A stretch of DNA of 64,000 bases. It comes from Streptomyces sp. CA-278952. Lineage in GTDB: Bacteria; Actinomycetota; Actinomycetes; Streptomycetales; Streptomycetaceae. Shown here piece by piece: positions 1-7,625 of this stretch. The stretch is taken from the NCBI RefSeq assembly GCF_028747205.1, contig NZ_CP112880.1:1426001-1490000 (forward strand), written 5' to 3'. The position numbers were made by a program, and so were the translations under genes. Numbering within the stretch: position 1 is the first letter of the stretch; every line of letters starts with the position of its first letter. The notes under the pieces were generated by a model. That model was not told where the DNA came from. It searched no databases and saw only the letters and a program-made list of their open reading frames with translations.

Positions 1-1
1 G

Positions 2-1279
2 CTGGCCGACACGGTCGGCTCACGCTCGGTGGGGCGCACCATACAACTCTTGCGGGTGGCGCGGCTGTTGGACGTGGACGGCAGGGAGTCGCTGCCAGGG
101 GCCATTGACCGGCTGGCGCCCGCTCTGCTGGCGGAGGCGGCGGCGCACGAAGGCCCCCCGGGCTTCGCACCGGCCCTGCTGGAGCTGCTGGACGAGCAGT
201 TCGAGGTGCGGACGGCGCTGCTCGGCGCGCTGGACCGGATCGCGCCCGAGGACCCCGGGGCGGTGGCCCGGTTCCTGGAGCGGGTCACGCTGCCGTTCAC
301 GGGTACGCAGGCGTTGCCGCATCTGCGGATGTGCGCCGAGGTGCCGGAGGCGATGGCGACCCTGGGCGGTGACCGGGCGGCGGTGTGGCACCGGGTGCTG
401 CGGGCGGCCGGCCTCTCCCCCTTCGCCGAGCCCCTGGTCCTGCGCACGGCGGCCGGCCTGGTGTGGGAGGACCGGGCCCCGACGGTCGGGGAGGCCCGGC
501 TGCTGCTGGACGCGGCCACCTCGGACGCGCACCGCGCGGCCGGTACCTGGGCGCGCCTGGTGGACGCGGCGCTCGGGGCGTCCACCGGTGGCACGTCCGC
601 CGCCGGCGCCCCCACCGCCGGCACGTCCACCGGTGGCACGTCCGCTGCCGGCACGTCCGCCGCCGGCACGGACGAGGCGGCCGGGCTCGCCCACGACCTG
701 CTGCGCGGCTTCCCCGAGGAGATCGGCGGCCGGGAGCGGGCAGGACTCCACCTGCTGGTCCTCGTCCGCGAACTGCGCACGGGCGCCCCGGAACCCGGCT
801 GGGCGGAGCGGGTCCGCACGCTGTGCGCGCAGGCGGAGCCGGTCGAACCGGCGCTCCGGGAGCGGGCGCACGCGGCCCTGGTCGAACGGCTGCTGGCCCC
901 GGACCGCCCGGGGGCGGAGCTGTACGACTTCGTCCACGGCGACGACGCCGAGCTGATCGCCGCGTACGACCGGGCCGCCCGGACGGAGACCGTACGGGCG
1001 CGGCTGCGCACCCAGCCCGCCTACGCGGCGGACTGCTTCACCGTCTGGACGGCCCACCCGCACGCGGGCCGCGCCTGGCCGCCGGTGGCCGCAGCCCTCC
1101 TCGACGACGTCCTGCGCCCCGCCGTACGCGCCCTGTCGGCCGAAGCCGTGGCGGAGGTCGAGGAGACGGTGGGCCGCACGGGCAGCAGCGGCCGGGCCGA
1201 CGCCTTCCGCGACTGGAACCGGGTCAGCGCCCTGGGGCGGCTGGGCCGCCGGATCGCGGGGCGGGTGCGGCGGGGGTGA
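2..1279 (+). CDS. GTPase-associated protein 1 (GAP1)-like protein, C-terminal part, 5' end outside window
   Basis: The frame is open to the left edge, with coding-like residues LADTVGSRSV before the first GTG (29), so I read this as the 3' part of a larger gene. About 425 residues are visible. They are helical and Leu/Ala/Arg-rich and end in a pattern I associate with the C-terminal region of actinobacterial GAP1-related proteins: LYDFVHGDDAELIAAYDRA near residues 300-320, then a run containing CFTVWTAHP. That family is known from NTP-dependent conflict and signalling systems with a partner GTPase, which would lie upstream outside the window. Residues 183-212 are a low-complexity GTSAA/GTSTG insertion encoded by a 15-bp repeat. 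No catalytic motif is visible. The family call is from recall and is moderate; that the gene is real is well supported by codon bias and length. Confidence 0.6.
   Translation: MADTVGSRSVGRTIQLLRVARLLDVDGRESLPGAIDRLAPALLAEAAAHEGPPGFAPALLELLDEQFEVRTALLGALDRIAPEDPGAVARFLERVTLPFTGTQALPHLRMCAEVPEAMATLGGDRAAVWHRVLRAAGLSPFAEPLVLRTAAGLVWEDRAPTVGEARLLLDAATSDAHRAAGTWARLVDAALGASTGGTSAAGAPTAGTSTGGTSAAGTSAAGTDEAAGLAHDLLRGFPEEIGGRERAGLHLLVLVRELRTGAPEPGWAERVRTLCAQAEPVEPALRERAHAALVERLLAPDRPGAELYDFVHGDDAELIAAYDRAARTETVRARLRTQPAYAADCFTVWTAHPHAGRAWPPVAAALLDDVLRPAVRALSAEAVAEVEETVGRTGSSGRADAFRDWNRVSALGRLGRRIAGRVRRG
575..664 (+). repeat. Six 15-bp in-frame tandem units (GTSAA-type pentapeptides)
   Basis: Six consecutive 15-bp units with consensus GGCACGTCCGCCGCC encode GASTG, GTSAA, GAPTA, GTSTG, GTSAA, GTSAA. 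They lie in frame inside the GAP1-like gene, so copy-number change would not shift the frame. Units 2, 5 and 6 are nearly identical in DNA, which suggests recent slippage. Confidence 0.85.
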
Positions 1280-1331
1280 CTCCCGGCCCGCTTGACGCCC
1301 GACGTCCTGGGATGCCTGCCCGCAAGGCGTC

Positions 1332-1832
1332 TCAGCCGTAGGCGGCGGATTCCCAGACGTCTCCTGCCTTCAGTCCCCCCGTCCAGGAAGGGTCGTGCAC
1401 ACGGATCGTCAGCCGGGCGTTGGGCAGGCGGGAGTCATCGCTCCACAGTTCACGCCAGGCGTCTTCGAAGGCCGCCTGCCAGGCAGCCGCGTCCCGGGAA
1501 TCCAGACCGCGGGCGCGCAGCCCGTCCTCGATGCGCTGCTTCTCGGCATGCTCGGCGAACGGAGAGTTGTGCAGATCACCCACCGTGACGCTCTCGATGA
1601 TCTCCTCGGCCGCGCCGGGGACATCGTCCCGCCCGCGTACGCTCGCATCACCGGCCGCGCGTTCCCGACCGTCGACCAGCAACCGCAGGGCGAAGATCGC
1701 ACGGTCCGAGGGAGCACCGCTGTCCGGGTGCGCCGAGGTGAGACGGAGCGTCAGCTCATGCCCGTCGACCTTTTCGACTCGCGCTTTCCACAGGCTCGAC
1801 ACAGGTAATCCTTCCGTTTCCGCTGCACACAT
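1332..1832 (-). CDS. Hypothetical protein downstream of the DUF4157/nuclease gene, candidate immunity or accessory protein
   Basis: A 166-residue soluble protein with no signal peptide or membrane segment. It contains VEKVDGHELTLRLTSAHPDS and an acidic, Trp-containing C-terminus (EDAWRELWSDDSRL). I do not recognise the family. It lies 18 nt downstream of the DUF4157 gene on the same strand, so co-transcription is likely, and small genes in that position often encode the immunity or chaperone partner of a toxin (inference). Two starts are possible. ATG 1832 has GGGAGG only 3 nt away and would place a TTA (bldA) codon at codon 9. GTG 1802 has GGAAGGA at 6 nt spacing and gives a 156-residue protein without the TTA. 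The upstream start is reported, but the downstream one is about equally likely. Confidence 0.65.
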   Translation of the reverse strand: MCAAETEGLPVSSLWKARVEKVDGHELTLRLTSAHPDSGAPSDRAIFALRLLVDGRERAAGDASVRGRDDVPGAAEEIIESVTVGDLHNSPFAEHAEKQRIEDGLRARGLDSRDAAAWQAAFEDAWRELWSDDSRLPNARLTIRVHDPSWTGGLKAGDVWESAAYG

Positions 1833-1850
1833 GCGCCTCCCGGAGGGAGA

Positions 1851-3434
1851 TCACAGGTACAGCAGACCAGCGGCCATGGCGTGGACGAGGGTATCCAGCC
1901 CCTCTGCTCCATATCCGTGGTTGGTGATACGCATGTCGAACGTGGTCACATTCCTTTGCGCCGCCGCTGCGCGAGCGCTGGCCCGGGGAGGAGCGAAAGG
2001 GATCCGCCTGAAGGCCTCGGCGATGTCTGCGGGACTGCTTCCACCGTTCAGCAGCTGAAGGAATTCAGCTCGCCGCGAGGGGCCCGCGATGGAGTGGAGG
2101 AAGTCGACGTCGTCCGTGTTCCAGACCGATGCTGTTTGTTTGGTGGTGCAGCCGGTGTACTGCCGCAGAGTGGGCAGGTCCAACTGGCTCAGGGGCAGGC
2201 GCTGCCTGGTGTCGGTCGGCTGCGGGTGCTTGAACGAGAACGTCGATCCCCGGTGCTTCCACTGCCAACTGCCCTGGGCGGCACTGTAGGTCTTGTGATA
2301 CACCGTAAGCTTGCTGGGAAAGTTGGGTGCGGCCGCCTGCTGAAGAGCCGTTGTATTCGGCTGGGGATTGTTGGCGTACTCCACTTCGACGCCGAAATAC
2401 ACGTGATCCTGTGGATTCAGGGCAGCTGCGGCGACGTCGCGTTTGAGAGCTGCTTCGAAAGTTCTCTCGTACGTCTGATTGTCCGACCCGTGGGCGGGCA
2501 CCAGGTTGTCGGCGGAGCCGGGCCCGCCCGCCACGTTGTTGACCAGATGGAACCGGATCCAGGAACTGGTCTGCGCCAGGGCACGGATGTAGTCGTAGCC
2601 CGGCGGATCTGCGAAGGGAATACTGCCCGTGGTAGACCCGTCATTGATCATTTGCGCGGTGACAGCTCTGTTGGAAGAGTCCGGGGTCGCCCAGAACCGA
2701 TACCCGTTCGGCACGGCGTTGTAGTCCAGGACGCGCTGCACGGTCTCGTTCCCCGCGGCGGGTCGCGGGCCGTCTTCCGGCGCCGGCACGGGCGCTGTCG
2801 AACCCGCGCGGGCGGGCGCGCGCATCACCCGCGTGGCGTTGGCCTCCGCTTCGCGCTCATACCGGTCCGAGGGGTCGGAGACCTTCAGCCCGGACCCGTT
2901 GTCGGTTCCCGCCACGGAGCCTTGGCGTTGCTGGATGACGTGGGTGAGTTCGTGGGCGAGGGTGTGCTTGTCGGCGCCACCGTCACCGATGACGACATGG
3001 CTGCCGGATGTGTAGGCACGGGCTCCGACCTCGGCGGCGGAGGCTTGGGCGGCGCGGTCGTCGTGGATGCGGACATCGGAGAAGTCCGCGCCCAGACGTG
3101 CTTCCATATCGGAGCGCGTGGCCCCGTCGAGTGGCTTCCCCGGTCCGCGCAGGACGTCATGGACGGTGGAGCGTTGCACCGCGGGCTGCTCGGCCTGCGG
3201 GTGGCCGCAGCCCTCTCCGTGCTGGTGCCGCTCCGGCAGGGCCCGGGGAGGGCCGCCGCCGCCCCGCCGCAGCATCTGCACGACCGCCGCATTGCCCGCG
3301 CGGGCCTGCTGCGCCATCAACCCCTCCAACGGCGTTCCGGCCCGCCCCGGCGCGGCGGTTTGGCGGGGCGAGGGCTGCCGGACCTGTTCGTCGGCCTTCT
3401 GCGCCGAGTCGTTCCGAGGGCGGCTGGGTATCAC
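1851..3434 (-). CDS. DUF4157 (eCIS-core) protein with C-terminal nuclease-like domain
   Basis: 527 residues, GTG start. The N-terminal 85 residues are disordered and Gln/Pro/Arg-rich. Residues 88-205 are a clear DUF4157 domain: LGADFSDVRIHDD at 114-126 and the HELTH zinc-metallopeptidase-like motif at 161-165, followed by EREAEANA. The family is often linked to extracellular contractile injection systems and polymorphic toxins. Residues 235-527 form a separate domain with H296 (RFHLVNN) and VAGGPGSADNLVP (301-313), resembling the GHLxNxxLGGPG...NLxP pattern of DNA/RNA non-specific (beta-beta-alpha-metal) nucleases. A later YFGVEVEYANN and LTVYHKTY fit the same fold. I therefore infer a secreted or delivered nuclease effector. 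No injection-system structural genes lie in the window. The C-terminal assignment is by motif only. Confidence 0.85.
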   Translation of the reverse strand: MIPSRPRNDSAQKADEQVRQPSPRQTAAPGRAGTPLEGLMAQQARAGNAAVVQMLRRGGGGPPRALPERHQHGEGCGHPQAEQPAVQRSTVHDVLRGPGKPLDGATRSDMEARLGADFSDVRIHDDRAAQASAAEVGARAYTSGSHVVIGDGGADKHTLAHELTHVIQQRQGSVAGTDNGSGLKVSDPSDRYEREAEANATRVMRAPARAGSTAPVPAPEDGPRPAAGNETVQRVLDYNAVPNGYRFWATPDSSNRAVTAQMINDGSTTGSIPFADPPGYDYIRALAQTSSWIRFHLVNNVAGGPGSADNLVPAHGSDNQTYERTFEAALKRDVAAAALNPQDHVYFGVEVEYANNPQPNTTALQQAAAPNFPSKLTVYHKTYSAAQGSWQWKHRGSTFSFKHPQPTDTRQRLPLSQLDLPTLRQYTGCTTKQTASVWNTDDVDFLHSIAGPSRRAEFLQLLNGGSSPADIAEAFRRIPFAPPRASARAAAAQRNVTTFDMRITNHGYGAEGLDTLVHAMAAGLLYL

Positions 3435-3614
3435 ACGAAAGCCTTTCGGGCAAGTCTGGACAGCGGACCTGTTGACCCCGAATCCTGGACACGGGCTTCC
3501 CGGACACGGGTTACGCCTTTCGTGACAGCGTAGTTGACGGTGTTTCGGAACCTGGCTCGCATGCGATGGGCGATTTCAGTCATTCCGAAGCCACTCCGAC
3601 CACTGGCCTCAACG

Positions 3615-4076
3615 TCAGTAGAGCAGGTCCAGCTCCGCCCGGACCGTCTTGCCCGGGTCGCGGTCGAGAACCACCCAGCGGTCGGCCAGGGCGTCCACGA
3701 TCAGCAGCCCGCGCCCGCTGTCGGAGCTGTCCTCCGGCGCGGTGATCTCGCCGGGCCCCGGCGGCCGGCACTCGCCCCGCGTGTCGGACACCTCGATGCG
3801 TAGGAGGCCGGGCGTCTCCGGGTCGCCGGGCAGGTGCGACAGGCGTAGTTCGAAGTCGCGGTCGGGGACGCGGCCGTGGGTCGCGGCGTTGGCCGTCAGC
3901 TCGCCGATGATCAGGGCCGCCGACTCCGAGGCGTCACTGAGGTACGGGATGCCCCAGGTGTGCAGCTTGTGCAGCCCGACGCGGCGGGCGAGCCGGGCAC
4001 CGCGTGGATCGGCGTCGAATTGACGCTTGAACACACGTACGGTTACGTCGGGTTGGGTCTTCGTGAGTGCTTCCAT
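3615..4076 (-). CDS. RsbW/SpoIIAB-like HATPase (anti-sigma-factor-type serine kinase)
   Basis: 153 residues with the GHKL ATPase signature: N-box ESAALIIGELTANAATHG (51-68, N63), G1 box VSDTRG (97-101) and G2 box SGRGLLIV (120-127). It is a single-domain protein of usual length for the family, cytoplasmic and without sensor domains. Streptomyces encode dozens of these next to Scr1-type regulators and DUF397 proteins, as in the whiJ and abaA-like loci, and here the regulator is divergent 153 bp away with DUF397 behind it. Its binding partner (sigma factor, anti-anti-sigma or the regulator) cannot be told from sequence. ATG 4076 is the start. Confidence 0.9.
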   Translation of the reverse strand: MEALTKTQPDVTVRVFKRQFDADPRGARLARRVGLHKLHTWGIPYLSDASESAALIIGELTANAATHGRVPDRDFELRLSHLPGDPETPGLLRIEVSDTRGECRPPGPGEITAPEDSSDSGRGLLIVDALADRWVVLDRDPGKTVRAELDLLY

Positions 4077-4122
4077 GCCCCCAGATTCCGGGCCCCGGCC
4101 CCTCTCCGCCAGGTCAGGAACT

Positions 4123-4143
4123 CGTACGCTGAGTCAGCGTACG
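4123..4143. promoter_or_regulatory. 21-bp perfect palindrome between HATPase and Scr1-regulator genes, operator candidate
   Basis: Arms CGTACGCTGA (4123-4132) and TCAGCGTACG (4134-4143) are exact inverted repeats around a single G. The site lies 47 bp upstream of the HATPase start and 87 bp upstream of the regulator start, so a bound dimer could control both divergent genes. Autoregulation by the adjacent helix-turn-helix protein is inferred. Confidence 0.6.
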
Positions 4144-4229
4144 GGTGCGAAGGGTAGACGGTACGCGTCACGTTCCGTGAGCATGGACGGGTCGCGGACC
4201 AGGACAGGCGCACGGGGAGGTAGCCGTAC

Positions 4230-5120
4230 ATGACGCACGGCACGGACGGCATCGACAGCATCACCACGTACGGGACTTTCGGCAACGGCGGCGGACGCGG
4301 CGGCGTCGGGGGCGAACCCGAACCGCAGTACATCCTCAAGATGTTCGGAGAGGTGGTCAAGACCTTCCGCAAGCGGGCGCGGCTGACGCAGGAGCAGTTC
4401 GCCCCGCTCGTCGGGTACTCACTGGAGACCGTCGCCTCCATCGAGCAGGGCCGTCGGCTCCCGCCTCCGGACTTCGCGGAGCGCGCGGACAGCCTGCTCG
4501 ACGCGTTCGGCGTGATTTTGGCGGCGGCAAAGCACCTGACGCGGCGGAAGGGGCTGGCGAGCTGGTTCCGGCAGTGGGCGCAGCTGGAGGTGGGGGCGCT
4601 GAGCCTGTACACGTACGAGTGCCGGTTGATTCCGGGGCTGTTGCAGACGCCGGCGTACGCGCGGACGCTGTTCACCGACCAGTTGCCGCCGCTCGGTGAC
4701 GAGCAGATCGAGGCCCAGCTCGCGGCTCGGCTGGAGCGCCAGCAACTCCTGCGGAGCCGGCCCAACACCGCGTTCACCTTCATCCTCGAAGAGCATCTGT
4801 TCCTGCGGGACTTGGGTGGCGCGGAGGTCACCAGTGAGCTGATCGACCACGTCCTCGACCTGTCCAAGCTGCGCAATGTGGACATCCAGATCATGCCGCT
4901 CGTACGGCATCACCATGCGGGGCTGGACGGGCCGATGCAGTTGCTGGAGACGCAGGATCACCAGTGGTTCGGCTATCTGGAAGGGCAGGAGCACGGACAG
5001 TTCGTCTCCGACCTCAAAGTGCTCAGCGCGCTCCAGATGCGGTGTGCCAGTATGCGTTCACAGGCTCTCTCGTTGGACGACTCCAAGAGCCTGATGCGGC
5101 GGATGCGAGGAGCGAGATGA
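4230..5120 (+). CDS. Scr1-family (DUF5753) helix-turn-helix transcriptional regulator
   Basis: 296 residues. After a Gly-rich N-terminus, residues 38-92 form an XRE-type HTH (VVKTFRKRARLTQEQFAPLVGYSLETVASIEQGRRLP). Residues 105-285 match the DUF5753 pattern: LEVGALSLYTYECRLIPGLL, QTPAYARTLF, and VDIQIMPLVRHHHAGLDGPMQLLE. This is the WhiJ-like class that works with a DUF397 partner. The stop overlaps the DUF397 start (ATGA at 5117-5120), giving translational coupling. GGGGAGG lies about 10 nt before ATG 4230. A palindrome at 4123-4143 is the likely operator. Family assignment is secure; target genes are unknown. Confidence 0.92.
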   Translation: MTHGTDGIDSITTYGTFGNGGGRGGVGGEPEPQYILKMFGEVVKTFRKRARLTQEQFAPLVGYSLETVASIEQGRRLPPPDFAERADSLLDAFGVILAAAKHLTRRKGLASWFRQWAQLEVGALSLYTYECRLIPGLLQTPAYARTLFTDQLPPLGDEQIEAQLAARLERQQLLRSRPNTAFTFILEEHLFLRDLGGAEVTSELIDHVLDLSKLRNVDIQIMPLVRHHHAGLDGPMQLLETQDHQWFGYLEGQEHGQFVSDLKVLSALQMRCASMRSQALSLDDSKSLMRRMRGAR

Positions 5121-5362
5121 GCACCACACCCCTGGCCTGGTTCAAGAGCAGCTACAGCAGCGGCTCCGGAGACTCCTGCGTGGAGGTCGCCCTGGAGTGG
5201 CACAAGTCGAGCTACAGCGGCGGCTCCGGAGACTCCTGCGTCGAGGTCGCCGCCTGCCCCTCCACCGTCCACGTCCGCGACTCCAAGCTGGACGAGAGCC
5301 CCCAGCTCGCCCTCGCCCCGACCGCCTGGACGCATTTCCTCGCGTACGCCGCCCAGGGCTGA
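5117..5362 (+). CDS. DUF397 domain protein with duplicated N-terminal half
   Basis: 81 residues. It carries two copies of the DUF397 opening motif W-x-KSSYSxGSGDSCVEVA, at residues 8-25 and 28-45, followed by one normal second half (VHVRDSKLDESPQLALAPTAWTHFLAYA). Typical DUF397 proteins have one copy and about 60-65 residues. The extra copy comes from a 60-bp tandem duplication. Small DUF397 proteins pair with the upstream Scr1 regulator, and this start overlaps the regulator's stop. Whether the duplicated module is functional is unknown. Confidence 0.9.
   Translation: MSTTPLAWFKSSYSSGSGDSCVEVALEWHKSSYSGGSGDSCVEVAACPSTVHVRDSKLDESPQLALAPTAWTHFLAYAAQG
5131..5250 (+). repeat. 60-bp tandem duplication within the DUF397 gene
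   Basis: Bases 5131-5190 and 5191-5250 align without gaps. The second half of each unit (CGGCTCCGGAGACTCCTGCG and following) differs at a single base, while the first half has a handful of changes. The unit is exactly 20 codons and in frame. Confidence 0.92.
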
Positions 5363-5377
5363 GCCGACAGCCTGTGG

Positions 5378-5806
5378 TCAGCGGTCGTCGGGACGCCGCC
5401 CGAAGGCGGCCTCGATGACGGCGGCCAGGTCGGCGGCGGGGACGACGGCGCGGACCGTGGCAAGGACATCCGGAAAGTCGGCGTCGTCAATGGAACCAAG
5501 GTGTTCCTGGCGCAGACCATGGATGACCGCGACCAGTTCGGGCCTCAGCCGCATCCACGCGCGGGAGGTCCTGACCTCGGCGTCCACCCGGTCCATGAAC
5601 CAGCGCATGACCTCGTACGGGATGTCCAGATCCCCGGCCCGGGCATCGAAACTGAACGTCGGCTCGCGCGCCGGGTCCTCGTCGGGGACGATCGCCATCA
5701 CGAGGGTCCGGTGATCCCGGACGAGGTCCAGTTCCAGGTACCAGGCTTCGTCGGGTACGGAATACACCTCGGTGATCATGTAGTCACGGCCCAGGTGAGT
5801 GAACAT
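5378..5806 (-). CDS. Hypothetical protein
   Basis: 142 residues starting at ATG 5806, with AGGAGAAAGG about 10-15 nt upstream. It is soluble and acidic with no signal peptide. Visible features are a beta-rich N-terminus (YMITEVYSVPDEAWYLELDLV), the segment DLDIPYEVMRWFMDRVDAEVRTSRAW, and an acidic C-terminal stretch (SIDDADFPDVLATVRA). I do not recognise the family. It lies 88 nt downstream of the LRV-repeat gene on the same strand and may share its transcript. It is convergent with DUF397, only 15 nt between stops. The size and position would suit a partner or immunity protein, but nothing in the sequence proves it. Confidence 0.75.
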   Translation of the reverse strand: MFTHLGRDYMITEVYSVPDEAWYLELDLVRDHRTLVMAIVPDEDPAREPTFSFDARAGDLDIPYEVMRWFMDRVDAEVRTSRAWMRLRPELVAVIHGLRQEHLGSIDDADFPDVLATVRAVVPAADLAAVIEAAFGRRPDDR

Positions 5807-5894
5807 CGGCCCCGCACCTTTCTCCTGATCCGGCGAATGCCGGGCGTCTGAGCCACCCGGCCCGCATTCCGGCGGGCCCACGGTCGAACACGGC

Positions 5895-7448
5895 TCAGGC
5901 GGCAGGCCCGTTCCACCGATGCGCCGGCCCATGCCTCCGGGACACCAGCTCCAGCATCGCCTGCGGCGGCAACGACGGATTGGCGGCTGCCGCTTCCGCC
6001 ACCTCCGGGTCGGAGTCGGTGAGCAGGCCCACGATGACCGGTGGCGGGAGAGCGGGGTGCCCGGCCGCGACGGGCCTCGCCCTTTCATTCTCCAGGCAGG
6101 CGAGCAACGCGGGAGCCGTCGCTCTGCGGTGCCGGGCGATCTCCCGGAGCGCCTTGTGCACCGGCGGTTCGTGCCGGGCCAGCGCGTCCAGCAGCTCCGG
6201 GGGCGCGTCCGGGTTGGCGGCGACCTTGGCGAGGACCCGGATGCCGTGCCGGTCGGCCATGGAGCGCAACCGCGCCGCGGAGAGGCCCGGGTGCGGGGCG
6301 ATGGACTTGAGCACCTTCGCGTCGGGGTCGGCCGCCAACGCGTCGCGTATCCCGGCCGGAAGGTCGCGCCGCCGGGCCACGAGCATCCGTACGACCGGGT
6401 CGGGCGACCGCGCCAGTTCCGCGGTCTCGGTGGCGGAGGCGGTGGCGATCCGGGGCAGCAGGGTTTCACCGATCTTCGTCGTGCCGGCCAGATGGGTGAG
6501 CACGTCCAGGGGGACGCGGGGGTGGTGCGCGAGACTGCGGCGCACGTCGGATGAGCGGTCATGGGCCAGTACGCGGATCAGGTCGTCGTCGAGCGCGGGG
6601 TTCGCGGCGAGGTCCGCCCGTACACCGGGTACCGGGTCCGCGGCGAGCCGTCGGCACACCGTCGGCGGCAGGTCCGGGCGGGCCGCGAGGGACCGGCGCA
6701 GCTGAGTGGAGGAGTGTTCGGCGAAGACGACTGCGGCCTCGGTCGGCGTGGCCGGGTTCCGCACGGCCGCCTGCCACAGCTGGTGGGTGACGGACTCGTG
6801 GGAGCCGTCGCACGCGGCGTCCGGGAGCAGATCGCAGTCGGGCCTCGGGCACTGCCGGCCGTGCGTGAACGGAATCTCCTCACGGTCGCAGACCAGGCAG
6901 CGGAGCACGGGGGGCAGTCCTTCGCCGGTGATCAGCGCCGCGAGTGTCTCCGCAGGCGTCGCCTCGTTGGCCGCCACCGCACGTCGGACCTCGGCCTGGG
7001 GGTGTCCGGCGAGCCCGGCGGCCACTTCCGGATCGGCCCACTCGGCCAGTTCCGCGACCACGCGGACGTCCGGGTCCGCGGCGAGCCGCTCCACGACATC
7101 GGGCGGGAGGCCGGGGCAGCCGGCCAGCTTCTCCCTTCGCCCGCCGTCCGGATCCGCTGCGAAGAGGCGCGCCCACTCCGGCCGGCCGGCCCGTTCGTCG
7201 AGCAGGGCGAGGGCGGCCATCGGGTGCACCGCGGGATCGATGTCGGCGGCGGTCAGGCGGCCCCCGTACGCGAGGCCGACCGCGCTGTCTCCCACGCGGG
7301 AGACCAGGGCGACCGCTTGGTCCCGGCCGAGATCCGCGCGGCGGGCGAGGGTTTCGGCGAGGTCGGCGTCCGCGACCGCGATCAGCCGGTCGACCGCTGC
7401 GGACGGCAGGGACGGGTTGGCGGCGAGACCGCGCAGAACATGGTTCAC
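5895..7448 (-). CDS. Leucine-rich-repeat-variant (LRV)-like alpha-solenoid protein with internal Cys cluster
   Basis: 517 residues built almost wholly from ~24-residue helical repeats of the form AANPSLPxxxxxRLxADxDxxVRxxLA (for example residues 8-30, 110-160, 245-300 and 355-500), resembling LRV/HEAT-like repeats. The array is interrupted at 180-220 by a cysteine cluster (C184, C187, C200, C205, C213, with H196 and H217) that looks like a zinc site. In classical LRV proteins the metal cluster is N-terminal. There is no export signal, so it is probably a cytoplasmic scaffold. ATG 7448 starts the first repeat. The companion gene at 5378-5806 follows on the same strand. Molecular function unknown. 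Confidence 0.85.
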   Translation of the reverse strand: MNHVLRGLAANPSLPSAAVDRLIAVADADLAETLARRADLGRDQAVALVSRVGDSAVGLAYGGRLTAADIDPAVHPMAALALLDERAGRPEWARLFAADPDGGRREKLAGCPGLPPDVVERLAADPDVRVVAELAEWADPEVAAGLAGHPQAEVRRAVAANEATPAETLAALITGEGLPPVLRCLVCDREEIPFTHGRQCPRPDCDLLPDAACDGSHESVTHQLWQAAVRNPATPTEAAVVFAEHSSTQLRRSLAARPDLPPTVCRRLAADPVPGVRADLAANPALDDDLIRVLAHDRSSDVRRSLAHHPRVPLDVLTHLAGTTKIGETLLPRIATASATETAELARSPDPVVRMLVARRRDLPAGIRDALAADPDAKVLKSIAPHPGLSAARLRSMADRHGIRVLAKVAANPDAPPELLDALARHEPPVHKALREIARHRRATAPALLACLENERARPVAAGHPALPPPVIVGLLTDSDPEVAEAAAANPSLPPQAMLELVSRRHGPAHRWNGPAA

Positions 7449-7556
7449 AGAGGCATCCTGCCGGTCCCCCGGCCGAAGGGCCCGCGGGTTTCCGGGTTCG
7501 CCCAGGGCCCGCCTGAAGCCCGCCCGGTCCGTGCGCCGGTGCCGGGCGGGTAACGT

Positions 7557-7625
7557 AAGGAGGTACTGACTGATTGACTCATGGGCCTCCTGGCGGGCTG
7601 CGTGAACCCAGGAGGAGCAACATGA
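7557..7625 (+). promoter_or_regulatory. 5' leader with strong SD, short leader ORF and SD-sequestering hairpin
   Basis: AAGGAGGT (7557-7564) is a near-perfect ribosome site 58 nt before the gene start at 7622. It could serve TTG 7574 (9 nt; an in-frame N-terminal extension of 16 codons) or, with poorer spacing, ATG 7581. The latter opens a 14-codon peptide, MGLLAGCVNPGGAT, whose TGA overlaps the main ATG (ATGA). CCTCCTGG (7586-7593) pairs exactly with CCAGGAGG (7608-7615), burying the gene's own SD. Translation through the leader would open the hairpin, so a coupled or attenuator-like control is plausible (inference). Confidence 0.5.

Noticed and set aside
5832..5873. GAATGC...GCATTC hairpin after the LRV-repeat gene as a terminator
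   Set aside because: Pairing outside the 6-bp core is broken by bulges, so it is not listed; the downstream gene may be co-transcribed.
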